Part shown: positions 46,546-57,721 of the stretch, in pieces | How positions within the stretch are numbered: position 1 is the first letter of the stretch | How the letters are laid out: each line of letters starts with the position of its first letter | NCBI GenBank assembly: GCA_035578175.1 | Contig: JAQMRL010000012.1 | Coordinates: 22,254,671 to 22,318,670, forward strand | Source: Catonia carolina | Taxonomy: Eukaryota; Arthropoda; Insecta; Hemiptera; Achilidae | Reading direction: 5' to 3' | Length of the DNA: 64,000 nt | Made by a program: the position numbers and the translations under genes | The notes under the pieces: generated by a model | What the model was told of the DNA's origin: nothing | The model's database searches: none | Seen by the model: only the letters and a program-made list of their open reading frames with translations

Positions 46546-47694
46546 ATACGTCCACGCTCCGTGAAAACCCAAATCATAAACCGACTCTTATACACACAAA
46601 CACACTCACAGCAACCCCTTACCTGCGTTCTACATTTTTCAGTAGTGAGGCACCTACTAGGCGCTTGACTGCAATATTACCATATTAGTTGTTATTTTTT
46701 TTTATCAAAATTGTATAATAATTTTCAAAATCTACTTATTACTCCTTGAAAAATGAATCCAAACACGGTGTAATTGTGAAAATTATGTAACAATTCTTAC
46801 ATAAAATATTTATTATCATATTTATCATATTTATTATCATACATAAAATAACCCAATGATAATTCCTTTTGAATGGGCCGTTATGAAAAAAAGTAATTAT
46901 TTCAAACTAGTTTATTATTTCTGGTCCCTTCCAACATATGACTCGTCATACATCAGATTACAGATAAAATTCTATATTTTATAACAAAATAATAAAACAC
47001 CTTATGTCATCACGGAAAGAAAAGAGTTATTTAATGTGAAACGCAAAAAAATGTGTCGAGATTTAAACGTCTAACTTTGTACGAGCGTATCTTATCTAAA
47101 TATCAGAGTATAATAATAACTAACATTTATTTATTTATTTATAACAATATAAAGCCTAACAGAACTTATCCATATAAGTCTTATTGACATAAAAAAATTA
47201 CATATTTACAAAACAATTTGCTTATAACTATTTTATAGCGTAATAAAATACGATTCATTAGGAAGGGATAGCAATTTTTCAGAATTTTTTAATTAAAAAT
47301 GAGCTTGTTGGAGCGTGTTAAGCGAAACTCTAAATATTTTTGCCCGTGATCTTCAGATGGTGTCGGCGGAGGAGAGTTCTTGTATTGGCTGTGCCTGACG
47401 TTTTCCGTATGCCTGATAACTCAACGGGTTCTCATAAAAGCTGTATTGGATTCTGAACGTGAAATAGAGTATACTGTACACACTATGATATTGATTAGAG
47501 TATGACATGAAGTGAAGCCAGCCCAATGGTTAATTTCAGTGTGAATTCAAAATGTGGAATGCACATGAAACATTACAATTTACATTACGATTGTGTAACG
47601 ATAAATATAGAATGAGTATGATGTAACAATGAGATGTGAATAACAGCTACCAGATGAATAATAAAACTTCTTTTAAATCCAAACTATCAAGAAT
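46546..47694. other. No recognised feature
   Basis: AT-rich intergenic sequence with ATTTATTT and TTATCAT short repeats (about 46800-46850, 47120-47140). No coding or terminal-repeat signal recognised. Confidence 0.45.
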
Positions 47695-47870
47695 GGCCAT
47701 CTCTGTAGTGTAGTGGTTAGCGCGTTGGCCTGCCATGTAGAGGTCCTTGGTTCGATTCCTAACCAGGGTCTGGAAATTTTAACGTCTCAAAACCTACAGT
47801 AATGTTACATACTCCACTGCAGTCGCTAATGACCAAGCGGTGATGCGACTTTAAATAAATAAATAAATTA
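47695..47870 (+). mobile_element. tRNA-derived SINE (second type)
   Basis: Head has the A-box-like TAGTGTAGTGGTTAGCGCG and B-box GGTTCGATTCC at tRNA spacing; tail ends in (TAAA)n at about 47853-47868. The acceptor ends do not pair, so not a tRNA gene. Confidence 0.75.
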
Positions 47871-48215
47871 GCAGGGCTAAAATAAATAGTTCTGTTTCTT
47901 ATCACATGGTCAGCCAATTAAATGACTGAATCATTTAAGAACAGAAGAGGTAGAGGTGTAAAAGACACTAATCAGAGTTATCTCCTCTGAAAGTAATGAA
48001 TTTTATTATACAGCCAGACCCTGTGGTGAATGAAGTGAAGGTGTCATTTGCAGAGTGGAAAATATGTGCTTTTCAGAGGGCCCGGCATGCTGATAAGCGT
48101 ACTCTTTCACTCGGGAGCTGTTCTGTTAATCATAAACCACTTCACTCCTCGTTTTACTTAGTAAAACCTCTACAGGTTCAAACCAGCCTTTCGGCTGATG
48201 ACCTAAACAACAAAA
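47871..48215 (+). mobile_element. SINE-like repeat
   Basis: Lacks the first ~25 bp of the family and joins directly to the preceding SINE; ends GGCTGATGACCTAAACAAC followed by an A run. Confidence 0.7.
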
Positions 48216-49200
48216 AAAAAATGTCGAGAATGTTCTGACAATTTTTAAGAAGAATATTCTTTTAAATAAACTTCACTTAGTCGTAATCGAAACTATCTAC
48301 TTTGTGTATTTGTTCATCAAAGGAGCTGAATAGTGATTTGAAGTTGAAACCGGGCTTTCACGTACCCGTACAGTGGATTTTTATCCTCTGAATAAACCTA
48401 TGGAATAAACGTACAGGACAACAAAGAGATCCAAAGCAGGGAATATAATATTGGTGTAGTGATTGGAAAAATAAAACTCTAAAACTTTATATAGATATAT
48501 GTTTTAAAAATTATTTGTAAAAATAAAAATAGAGTATTTTTAATATTATTTTTCTAGGGTAAATTTAATATTTTATAACCTCATAAAGTAAGTGTGTTTC
48601 AACAATAGTTACGCAAAAATAAACTGTGAAAACGGATTTAATAATTTTAAATAAATATAAAATAAACAATTAAAATTACTTCATCATTGTTCACTAACTA
48701 ATAAAAAAATTTGTTTTTTAAGTAGAAACATTCCTAAGGCCGTAAGGCAGAAGGAGAACTTCAATAATAATTAACTTGGTTGCGCTAGTGTTGACTGGTT
48801 AAAGGTTATATTGCATCGGTGTGTTCTGTTTAATTTATATGGAATGTGATAAAAGAGTAATTAATGTAGGACACTTTTGTAATTGTTTAATTTATTTTTC
48901 AGTTCATATTATACGTTGTAATTAAAGTTATGAGGATGTTTAATGAGTATTTAATGAATTGTTCCTGTCATGTTCTACGCATTCCTAATTCGAGGTTATG
49001 GTAGCATTACGAAATTAACGAACGTTCGAATAAAAAGATTTTATATAACTAATATGCGTTAATTACAAATTATTCATCGAATATATATTTGATTAAGTTA
49101 ATGAAATTCGTCTATGAATTATTTTTAATGGGTTTGCTGCGTACATTTATATTACAAGAAAATAATATTTTGAACACCAGATAAAACTATAGCATACTCA
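48216..49200. other. Upstream region of the membrane-protein gene
   Basis: AT-rich, no repeats recognised. It probably contains the promoter and 5' untranslated region of the gene starting at 49201, but I cannot point to a clear core promoter. An in-frame TGA at 49171 bounds the reading frame upstream. Confidence 0.4.
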
Positions 49201-49347
49201 ATGAGAGCGAAAAGTTATATTTTATGTTTTATTTTCATTGTTGGTACAACGATTTTATTTTTATTATTAGGGGACCAACAACCATCCTTTCAAACAATTG
49301 TAACTGAAACTCATAAACAACTCGCCAGTAACATAAATAATTTCAAG
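49201..49347 (+). CDS. Putative type II membrane glycosyltransferase-like protein, exon 1
   Basis: 49 codons ending at TTCAAG|GTAAGT, phase 0. ATG 49201 is the first in frame after the TGA at 49171. Residues 1-4 (MRAK) are basic, residues about 5-24 form one hydrophobic segment (YILCFIFIVGTTILFLLLG), and a polar stem follows: the layout of a type II Golgi/ER membrane enzyme. With exons 2-4 the visible product is about 276 residues and continues beyond the window. The luminal part resembles the DUF1647 group of putative glycosyltransferase-like proteins; this is by motif recollection, not a search. It is the only likely non-transposon gene in the window. Confidence 0.7.
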
Positions 49348-49485
49348 GTAAGTCTGTTTCAGATATTTATTTGTTTGATGTTTTAGGGTAATCAAGCGGG
49401 ATTTTAACTTAACATATCTCATTCTTTTGCTAAATTTAGGCTTAACTGTTGTTTAAGGGGAGGACTTTTGTTTATGCCCAAAACG

Positions 49486-49872
49486 GGCAGGTGGAGTGTT
49501 ATTTTAATTGCACTCTATCTGTTTGGTCCAGGGCAAAAAAAAATAGTTCTGTTTCTTATCACATAGTCAGCCACTTATATGACTGAACTATTTAAGAACA
49601 GAAGAGGTAGAGATGTAAAAGACACTAGTCAGAGTTATTCTCCTCTGAGAGTAATGAATTTCACTATGCAGCCAGACCCTGTGGTGAATGAAGTGAATGT
49701 GTCATTTACAGGGTGGAAAGTGAGTGCTTTTCGGAGGGCCTGGCATGCTGATAAGCATACTCTTTCAACTCAGTGAGGAAGGCAATGGTAAACCACCTTA
49801 CTCCTCGTTTTTACTTAGTAAAACCTCTAGAGGTTCAAACCAGCCTTTTGGCTGTTGACCTAAACAACAATA
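49486..49872 (+). mobile_element. SINE-like repeat in intron 1
   Basis: Full-length copy from CAGGTGGAGTGTTATTTTAA to GGCTGTTGACCTAAACAAC, same orientation as the gene. Confidence 0.75.
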
Positions 49873-50559
49873 AGGGGAGGGGACTCAGGCGAAAGTATCA
49901 ACTTTTATATTATTAACATTTTGTGTAATGTAGCAACCTAGTATTGAAACTTGCAAACCTAAAAATTTGAACTGAAAATTGTTTGGGATGTAATCAAAAA
50001 ATGTATGAAGATTGTTTAATTTTTTACCTTAAGTTCAAATGCTATCTCAATCAGCTTATCAAAAAATTTGAAACAATTCATAAATAAGTTACATTACCTA
50101 CTCATATCAATAAACATAGCTTGTTATGATGCGACACCTCAAGACAAAATTTACTTCATAACAAAAACTGTTTGTAACAATAATAAATTCCATACCAAGT
50201 TTTGATAATCATATCCCAATTAACCTGCCAGAAAAATTTCAGGTTGATTTAACAATTCTTGTAGAAGTGAATGCATTTTCAAATATATGGAACATGAATC
50301 TATAAAATTTAAAAAAAATAAAACAGTAAATAATGTTGATTCAAATCTATCTTTCTGATGGGAGCTCACTTGATTGCTAGCATGAGGAATTTAGTTGGAG
50401 AGGATTGTTTGTAGGATTCCCCTTCAGCTGTAACCTAGTAATAGTCGTAATAATATCATTAGTATGCACTGTTCTAATAATATTAGTCACAAACAAATTC
50501 AAATAACTACTATATTACCAAAATATTTTATTAGTTTTTAAACTAATAATATTCTATAA
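49873..50559. other. Intron 1 sequence, no recognised feature
   Basis: AT-rich intronic DNA with no terminal repeats or coding signature. Confidence 0.4.
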
Positions 50560-50561
50560 TA

Positions 50562-51515
50562 CGAGGTATGTCCAGAAAGTAAGTTCCGTTTCTATTTATA
50601 TCCGCTGCAGCACTGCGATCTCAGTTCCGCACATGCCGAGCAGACGCTCTGTTTCAAGAAGAAGAAACCTGCGCCATTTTGAGATCGCTGTCAGCCGCCT
50701 ACGCTTTGTTGTGCTTGTTTACAATGTCGGTGTTGATTGAAAATCCCGCCGCTTGTGAAATCAGATCTGTGATTCGTTTTCTGAATGCTAAAAAAGTGAA
50801 ACCAACCGAAATTTATCGGCAAATTTACAGATAGTCACAGGAGATGAAACTTGGGTTTCTTATGACACCCCTGAAAGTAAGCGGCAATCAATGGAATGGT
50901 GGCACACTTCATCCCCAGCCAAGGTTAACCCGAAACAAATGTTGACACCTTGAAAAATCATGTGCACAGTCTTTTGGAACAGCAAAGGCATCTTACTGAT
51001 TGATTTCTTACAGCGAGGTCAAACAATCAATGCAGATGTTTACTGCAAGATGGGAAATTGCGCCGCGCAATACAGAATAAGCGCCGAGGATTTCTGTTAA
51101 AAGGTGTTGTTTTTCTTCACGACACTGCTCGACCACACACTGCAAATGCAACGAAAAACCTCCTACAGGGATTTGGCTGGGACATGTTCGATCATCCTCC
51201 ATATAGCCCTGACCTCGCTCCTAGCGATTTTCATCTGTTCTACATCTCAAGTCTTTCCTTGGCGGTCGACACTTCAATCATGACGAAGAGCTGAAAGAAA
51301 CTGTTTCCAACTGGTTGAAGACACAGGTGGCAACCTTCTATGAAGAAGGCATAGAAAAACTTGTACCACGCTATGACAAATGCCTGCAAAAATTCAGCAG
51401 TTATTTGGAAAAGTAGTTCAAGAGTTGTACATTTTTGTGCAATAAATGTTTTTTCTGTGTCTATACACAATTTTTTTTTATTACCAAACGGAACATACTT
51501 TCTGGTCGTACCTCG
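50562..51515 (+). mobile_element. mariner element, internally deleted, 954 bp
   Basis: Inverted ends CGAGGTATGTCCAGAAAGTA and its partner, flanked by TA (50560-50561, 51516-51517). It encodes mariner transposase pieces: helix-turn-helix start IRSVIRFLNAKKVKPTEIYR (near 50763), then a deletion, TGDETWVSYD (near 50837), and beyond frame breaks LHDTARPHTA (near 51117) and YSPDLAPSDFHLF (near 51200), the second and third acidic motifs of a D,D34D catalytic core. Inactive. Confidence 0.9.
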
Positions 51516-51680
51516 TATATTATTAGTATAGTACTACAAATTATTATTCGTAGTTTATTTTAATAATAAAGTAAAAAACGTATTAGTTTTTAATATTTTA
51601 CTACTGAGTTCTATATAGGTATCAATTCGTTTATAAATAAGATGCATTAGTTTTTAATAGATTAATTTAATAATTTGTCA

Positions 51681-51820
51681 TGCCAGCTGCGGTGGTGCAG
51701 TGGTAACATTCTCACCATTCACCTCGCAGTTGTGGGTTCAAGGCCTACATAGGCACAACATTTTTTCATATAAAAATTTATCCTCTTCATCACCCTGCAA
51801 GTAACCCGAAATTAACTAAA
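51681..51820 (+). mobile_element. tRNA-derived SINE (third copy)
   Basis: GGTGGTGCAGTGGTAACATTC matches an A box, GGTTCAAGGCC a B box, and the tail CATTTTTTCATATAAAAA resembles the SINEs at 35425 and 56995. Confidence 0.65.
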
Positions 51821-52255
51821 AATATTAACCTAACTGAGAAGAATACCTAAGACCGAGTATAACTATATTACCATCAACTAAATACTACTTATTCTATAAC
51901 ATACAATAACTAGATTAACAACTTCACGAGCGTAATTAACACCACTCACTTACTTACTGAACGATCTCGCTGTAACAGAAAAATATATAGAGAAAATATT
52001 TTCAGAATATACCGTTCACACATCGCCATGTAGATTTAAATCAACCATTGCTATGAAAAAATCATGTCTCACTAACAATTACTTGTCACCAGTTCCCCGT
52101 GCCCTTCAACCCGCACTACCAAACAAGTCAGCTCCCAACTGTAGATCGAACTTAGGCAAAATATTTTGAATGAGCCAATCAAATTTAAGAATGATGTGGT
52201 TTATTTCAAAATTGATTGCTGTTGCTAAGTAAAATTAATGTGAAAAAGGATAAAT
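51821..52255. other. Intron 1 sequence, no recognised feature
   Basis: No repeat or coding signal recognised. Confidence 0.4.
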
Positions 52256-53130
52256 TAGAAAAAGTAAAATTTTATGTAGATAAGATGACTGAAGATATTC
52301 TTTTGGTTTCAAACGAACATGGCAATATAACATATTTATAAATGTTAAATTGCATTGATTTATTATGATAAAATTGTGCATCCATATAGTCTATTAGAAA
52401 AAGTAAACTTTTATATAGATAGACGACTGAAGATATTCTTTTGGTTTTAAATGAACATGACAACATGGCAGAATAACATATTTATAAATATTTAATTGGA
52501 TTTATTTATTATGGTAAAATTGTGCATTCATATAGCCGATTAGAAAAAGTAAACTTTTATATAGATGGACGACTGAAGATATTCTTTTGGTTTCAAATGA
52601 ACATGACAACATGGCAGTATAACATATTTATAAATGTTTAATTGAATTTATTTATTATGGTAAAATTGTGCATTCATATAGCCGATTAGAAAAAGTAAAC
52701 TTTTATATAGATGGACGACTGAAGATATTCTTTTGGTTTCAAAGGAACATGACAACATGGCAATATAACATATTTATAAATGTTAAATTGCATTGATTTA
52801 TTATGGTAAAATTATTGTGCATCCATATAGCCGATTAGAAAAAGTAAACTTTTATTTTATATAGATATACGACTGAAGATATTCTTTTGGTTTCAAAGGA
52901 ACATGACAACATGGCAATATAACATATTTATAAATGTTAAATTGCATTGATTTATTATGGTAAAATAATTGTGCATCCATATAGCCGATTAGAAAAAGTA
53001 AACTTTTATTTTATATAGATATACGAGTGAAGATATTCTTTTTGATTTATTATGATAAAATTATTGTGCATCCATATAGCCGATTAGAAAAAGTAAACTT
53101 TTATATAGATAGACGACTGAAGATATTCAT
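52256..53130 (+). repeat. ~145-bp minisatellite, about six units
   Basis: Unit begins TTAGAAAAAGTAAAC.TTTATATAGAT, then GACTGAAGATATTCTTTTGG and ATAACATATTTATAAATGTT. Unit starts at 52256, 52393, 52540, 52684, 52836, 52987 and 53081 (last spacing 94, so one unit is shortened). Intronic. Confidence 0.9.
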
Positions 53131-53496
53131 TGTTATTTCATTGTTATCTAATTGTATAAATAATTTAATAAATAAAATTAAAATAAACAGTTTACTACTT
53201 TATCTATGATAGCAGTATTGTTTGTAGTGTATTGATTATTTTATGTGGATTAATTGGTTTTTTTCACGCGTCGATAGCGATTTGGAATCTTCCTGGGTAT
53301 GAAGAAGATGCATTGAAATTTTTCCAGAAACATTGCATACTGGCACAACATGGAGTAGTACAGATACTAAGCTGTTCTAGAAACAGATGAATCCTGTTCC
53401 AACCCAAGACTAAATAAGACTAGTTAAAGAAACATATACATGTAGTACAACAAGTAATTAATATTTTTCTTGTTATTTTTTTTTGTTGTGCTGCAG
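53131..53496. other. Intron 1 end before exon 2
   Basis: Ends in a good polypyrimidine tract (TTTTTTTTTTGTTGTGCTGCAG) given here only as positions 53475-53496 in effect; nothing else recognised. Confidence 0.5.
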
Positions 53497-53751
53497 AACA
53501 ATTTAAAAGTCGTCGAAGAAAAACGGTTAGAAGCCGATGAATCATATTTAATTAGTCTTGGCTTTGTAACAGAGCCTCGTCTTTACCCGACATCGGTATG
53601 GACGAACACATCATTACCAGTAATTGTCTCGTATTTGTTAGATGGACAAGCTGAACATGGCGTCAGTCTCTCTAGAAATATTGCGCATTTGTTACCGAAT
53701 CACACATTACTTCTGTATAACTTAGGATTAAGCAAGTATCAATTACAACTG
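53497..53751 (+). CDS. Putative glycosyltransferase-like protein, exon 2
   Basis: 85 codons, phase 0 on both sides, between CTGCAG|AAC and CAACTG|GTAAGT. Key stretches: LGFVTEPRLYPTSVW, SLPVIVSYLLDGQAEHG, SLSRNIAHLLPNHTLLLYNL then GLSKYQLQL. 'LPVIVS' followed about 25 residues on by 'LLLYNLGLS' matches the opening of the DUF1647-type domain (a strand, a helix, then a strand ending YDLGL). Confidence 0.75.
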
Positions 53752-53818
53752 GTAAGTATGTATTGTGTTATCTTTCCATTTAAAAGAACAAGGGTGTTTT
53801 TCCGCTCTATATAAAATA

Positions 53819-55205
53819 CTAGCTGCCCGGCCTGGCTTTTCACCGGGGTATAATTGTGTTTTATTTCAATAATTTTTAAATTAGCGTTATAAGTAAATTA
53901 GAAATCAGAAACAAAATATAATGGTTTAAGGATTGAACTCCATTTACAATCCCTTACAGGTACATTTTTGTAATCAATAAGGGGTAATTATTTTGAGGTG
54001 TTACATTTCCACTGAGTTTCAGCCATCTAGTTCGTCTGTAACTTAGCAAAGTGAAAATATATATTTAAGGGTTTTCAACCCTTTATGGGTAAATTGTGTG
54101 AACAATATAACTCAAGAACGGAAGATCGTATTAAGTTGAAACTTGGAATTTTACTTAATTACCATGAGGGCCTCCACGTGACTTAATCAGTGATTTTACA
54201 AATTTTGCTCATTGAAATTGGTAAAAAGTGTAATTTAAGATTTACAGGCTCTCTTTAATTTACATTCAGAATAAATGTATGTATAATTAAAGTTCTAGAA
54301 AATTAAAAACCTGCAACTTTTTTTTGAGTGTTTTTTTCTGCCTAGAGTTTAGCATCAGTTAGTGATTTTCGTATTCAAAATTCACTCATGACAAAAATTA
54401 AGTTATTTTTATTATTTACATAGGTAAAAGAATTTATTTAGGGTTTTTCTCATCAGATTTTTTATTTTCTCTTGTCCTGTATTTGAATATATAGGGAAGA
54501 AAAGTATCGCTTTCATATCAATTTTTTTAAATCAAGTTTTCACCGGTTATATACACGTTTTCTAGCCCCCTGAACCCAAAAAAACCTGTTATTAGCGATT
54601 GGTCTGTGTGAACAAAATATCTAAAGAATAAATAAATATCGTACAAAGTTGAAACTTTGAACTTATTTTCACTTTTTTGTTTTTTTCAAAAACGGCTCCT
54701 CAGATTTTTTCTAAATCTCCTGATTTACTATATTTTTTATGCTCTACAAATTAGGTAAGTCCTGTTTACTGAAATTCTTGGGATGGGCTGTGCTCTCGTA
54801 GTAAAAATAGATTTTTTAATATTGCAGTCTTAATATGGATTTTAGGGCAAAAGTGTATATAATTAAAGTTGTAGGAAATTAAAAAACGTACAACTTTGAT
54901 TATAGCATTTTTCCTACAACGCTTAGTTTAGCGTCAATTATTAATTCTCTGCTGGTTTTTCATCAAAATTGGCAAAAAATGGGATTTTGTAATATTGTAA
55001 CCTTAGTATACATTTTATGACAAAAAAATATATAAATAAAGTGATAGGATATAAAAAATTCTACGACTTTTATTTTCAGAATTTTCTTCTACAGATTCTA
55101 GTTTAGCATCAATAAGTGATTTCCTGTATTTTCAAGCCAAACAGGTTGATTTTCATTTTGCATCATTCGCACACGATTAAAGTTAGGTTATGTTTTTAAT
55201 TTTAA
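53819..55205 (-). repeat. ~950-bp repeat family, inverted intronic copy (part 1)
   Basis: Starts TAGCTGCCCGGCCTGG, a phrase common at the edge of insect repeats, and continues with family sub-blocks AAAGTTGTAGGAAATT..CTACAACTTT. Interrupted at TTAA by a piggyBac element and resumed at 56511. Confidence 0.7.
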
Positions 55206-56506
55206 CCCTTTGGATCTCAAACGTATGCAGGTTTTTAACTACGCAGGCTTTGGACGTCGCAAGTATTTGCTAAAAATCCCAACGTCTGTTTTTACGGACG
55301 TTACGGTTATCTGCTGACGTCCGTATATATGGACGTTTATGATATCTTTATTTAAGAACACTATTTAAACATAAATATTGGTTTTTATGTATGTAGTTGA
55401 TCAAAAGAAGTGTTCTTTTGAATAATCTAATCGCCAGCACTTTTAATAGCACATATAATTGGTATGACGATGATGATTTAGTGGGCTTTGGGAACATGTG
55501 ATATTTGTTTATGCAGCTGCGTAGTGCGTTTGCCATCAGTGTTGTTTTGTTTCTTTTCGGCAAATAACCTATATGCAGTTTAGTGCACTATTATTTTATT
55601 TTATTTTATTTTATTTGTTTTTGTGTTGAAAAATGAAGCGGGCAGAAAACAGAACACCTAGGCCTAATTCAAACATAAATGAAGAGGCCAAACTTAAACA
55701 GCAAGTTGGTGGTGATGCTGGTAGAATATCTTTTAGTTTATTTGAAAAACTGCCAAATACAAAAGAAAGAAACTGTTGGGTGTGCAGTGCAGCCAGCACC
55801 AGAGTGGGGGGGGGGGGCAAGAGAAAGAAATCAACGTTCATTTGCAGAAAGTGCAAAAAAGGATTGGACCCAATGTGTGATTGTTACCCACTTCATAAGT
55901 GCTAGACTATTTATTTAACAGTTTTTTTTTTGTATTTTTATTAATTATAATTTTTAAATTTTACACTTTTAACTATTATTGTTTGTATTCGTTAATATTT
56001 GCTGCTGTAATACATATCATTTATATCATGGACATTCTTTCATTTTAGTAATACTGTTTTTTATCACAAAAATGAAAAGGACTTTATTTTATTTTAAATT
56101 TCATTCTATCATTTTTATGAACATATTGCTCTAAAATTTGGTGAATTTGTGTATTTTTAAGTGTAGTTTTAGAAAAAAATAATGAACTGGTCCTACAATT
56201 TTTTTGAGTATCATACGTCATTCCAGAATCACTATTTTGTAAAGACATTTTTTGGTAAGCCAAATTTTTTGTAATTTTTTTTAATGTGTGAGTATAAAAT
56301 TTTAGTAATACCTACACTTAAGACTAGTTTTTTAGAAACAAAATAAAAATAATTATAAAGATCTAACAATAAATAACAAAAAGACAGTATTTTTAGCAAA
56401 ATACTGCAATTCTTCCAAATTATGACTGGGATTTCTCGCATGTACCTAGTGGAAAAAGTTGGGATTTCTGGCAAGTACCTTTGAAAATTTCCTGGGATCC
56501 AAAGGG
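55206..56506 (+). mobile_element. piggyBac-like element, internally deleted, 1,301 bp
   Basis: Flanked by TTAA on both sides (55202-55205, 56507-56510). Inverted ends CCCTTTGGATCTCAAACG and GGGATCCAAAGGG. GACGT/ACGTC inverted subterminal repeats lie near 55250-55335. Removing it restores the interrupted ~950-bp repeat, which proves the insertion. Confidence 0.85.
55633..55905 (+). CDS. piggyBac transposase cysteine-rich domain remnant
   Basis: A 90-codon frame from ATG to TAG. After an N-terminal basic stretch, residues about 56-90 carry CWVC, CRKC and CDCYPLHKC, the Cys/His pattern of the C-terminal cysteine-rich DNA-binding domain of piggyBac transposases. The catalytic RNase-H-like core is entirely missing. 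A run of ten G's (55806-55815) falls in the middle of the domain. It may be a simple deletion relic; because it has its own ATG and binding domain only, a repressor-like product is possible but speculative. Confidence 0.6.
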   Translation: MKRAENRTPRPNSNINEEAKLKQQVGGDAGRISFSLFEKLPNTKERNCWVCSAASTRVGGGGKRKKSTFICRKCKKGLDPMCDCYPLHKC

Positions 56507-56610
56507 TTAAATTGTTTACTAATGATAGATAAAAAAACATAGATTATAATGTTTTATTATTTACATTGGCAAGAGAAAGTCGTGTGAGTGTTAACACCAA
56601 ATCATTTTTA
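56507..56610 (-). repeat. ~950-bp repeat family, inverted copy (part 2)
   Basis: Resumes after the piggyBac insertion with AAATTGTTTACTAATGAT and ends GGCAAGAGAAAGTCGTGTG..ACACCAAATC, about 10-20 bp before the exon 3 acceptor. Confidence 0.7.
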
Positions 56611-56619
56611 TTTTTTCAG

Positions 56620-56736
56620 CTTCAATTACACTGTAATAACAGCAGATGTATGATTATTGATTATGATCTCAGTATTTTTCCATTTTTTGTAGTAGACGAT
56701 GAAAAACTCCATTCCTATCGACCACTTGTCATTCAG
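56620..56736 (+). CDS. Putative glycosyltransferase-like protein, exon 3
   Basis: 39 codons, phase 0, between TTTTTTCAG|CTT and ATTCAG|GTAATG. Encodes LQLHCNNSRCMIIDYDLSIF and then PFFVVDDEKLHSYRPLVIQ. A CNxC-like pair and the 'YRPLVIQ' segment fit the middle of the DUF1647-type domain, where a conserved (W/R)-(K/P)-P-L-I-I block precedes a helix. Confidence 0.75.
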
Positions 56737-56935
56737 GTAATGTCTTTTTATTCATTCTCTATAAATATAGTGAATGTAACCTTTAAACCTTTTTCAACTT
56801 ACCTTATTTTCTAAGCACATATCTCATCATTCTGTAAGTGAATGACGCAACAATAGTCATAAAAAACTGAAATAAAAATCCTATTAAAAGAACAAGTAGC
56901 CATGAATCTACTAAAAAGATCTGTATTTAAAATTA

Positions 56936-57695
56936 CAGTAGTACCTCGACAATTCAGCCCTTGAAAATCTGGCCCGATTCTAAATTTTTTTTTTGTTTAA
57001 CGTCCGGCTGTTTTGCTATTACTGCTAATGCAGACTGTGAAGGATGAAATGATTTTTTGTAACATATGAAAATATGCCGTGTCTGAATAGGATTCGAACC
57101 CAAGACCGCATGATGAGAGGCAAGCACGTTACAAACTACGCCAATGCGGCTGGCCCCCGCCCGATTCTAAAAGTTGTAGTTTTAAGAGAAAAACTGATAA
57201 TAAATAGTCAATACAATTTTACACACGTTTACATTCTATATTTATAGGCAATTAGTACATTACAAAATAGAATTGTATTGTACAGTAATTAATCACACGA
57301 AACAAAGATTAATTAATTAATCACGCAAAGATTTAAATTTCAGTAGCGATTTGTAGTTTGTTGTGTTGGATTTAATTTGCGTTTCAAATAAAGAGTTCCT
57401 GTATTAAACAAAATGCGTAATTATTAAAAACCTCTAACTCAAAGATTTTATTGTAAATGAATGTACAGTGACCTTTTTACTAATTACTGTATTTAGGTTT
57501 TAGTAATTGAAGGAGCCAGCTTTGAGAAGTGCCTACAAACCCAGTACATAGAACAGTAGTGCTTGCTGTTAACTTCTTAGAGGAGCTATTGGATCTTAAA
57601 TTCATTACATTTTAAACGGTTTCTCGATGGTTCGGCTTTTTCGTAATTCCGGCCTACCGGCCGCCCATTTAAGCTGGATTATCGAGGTCTTACTG
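56936..57695. mobile_element. Tigger/pogo-like MITE in intron 3
   Basis: Ends CAGTAGTACCTCGACAATTC and GGATTATCGAGGTCTTACTG, flanked by TA (56934-56935, 57696-57697). Contains a SINE insertion. Confidence 0.8.
56995..57159 (-). mobile_element. tRNA-derived SINE with 12-bp target duplication
   Basis: Minus strand: tRNA-like head with TCTCATCATGC anticodon arm (CAT) and B box GGTTCGAATCC; tail shared with 35425-35600 and ending in an A run. CCCGATTCTAAA occurs on both sides (56983-56994 and 57160-57171) as target-site duplication. Confidence 0.85.
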
Positions 57696-57721
57696 TATTT
57701 TAATTGCGAAGCCTATTTCTA

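Noticed and set aside
52256..53130. CRISPR-like array
   Set aside because: Whole unit is repeated without unique spacers of constant length, in a eukaryotic intron.
35425..57159. Functional tRNA genes at 35425, 47695, 51681 and 57159
   Set aside because: B boxes are present but acceptor stems do not pair, and the heads are followed by shared SINE tails; one has a target-site duplication.
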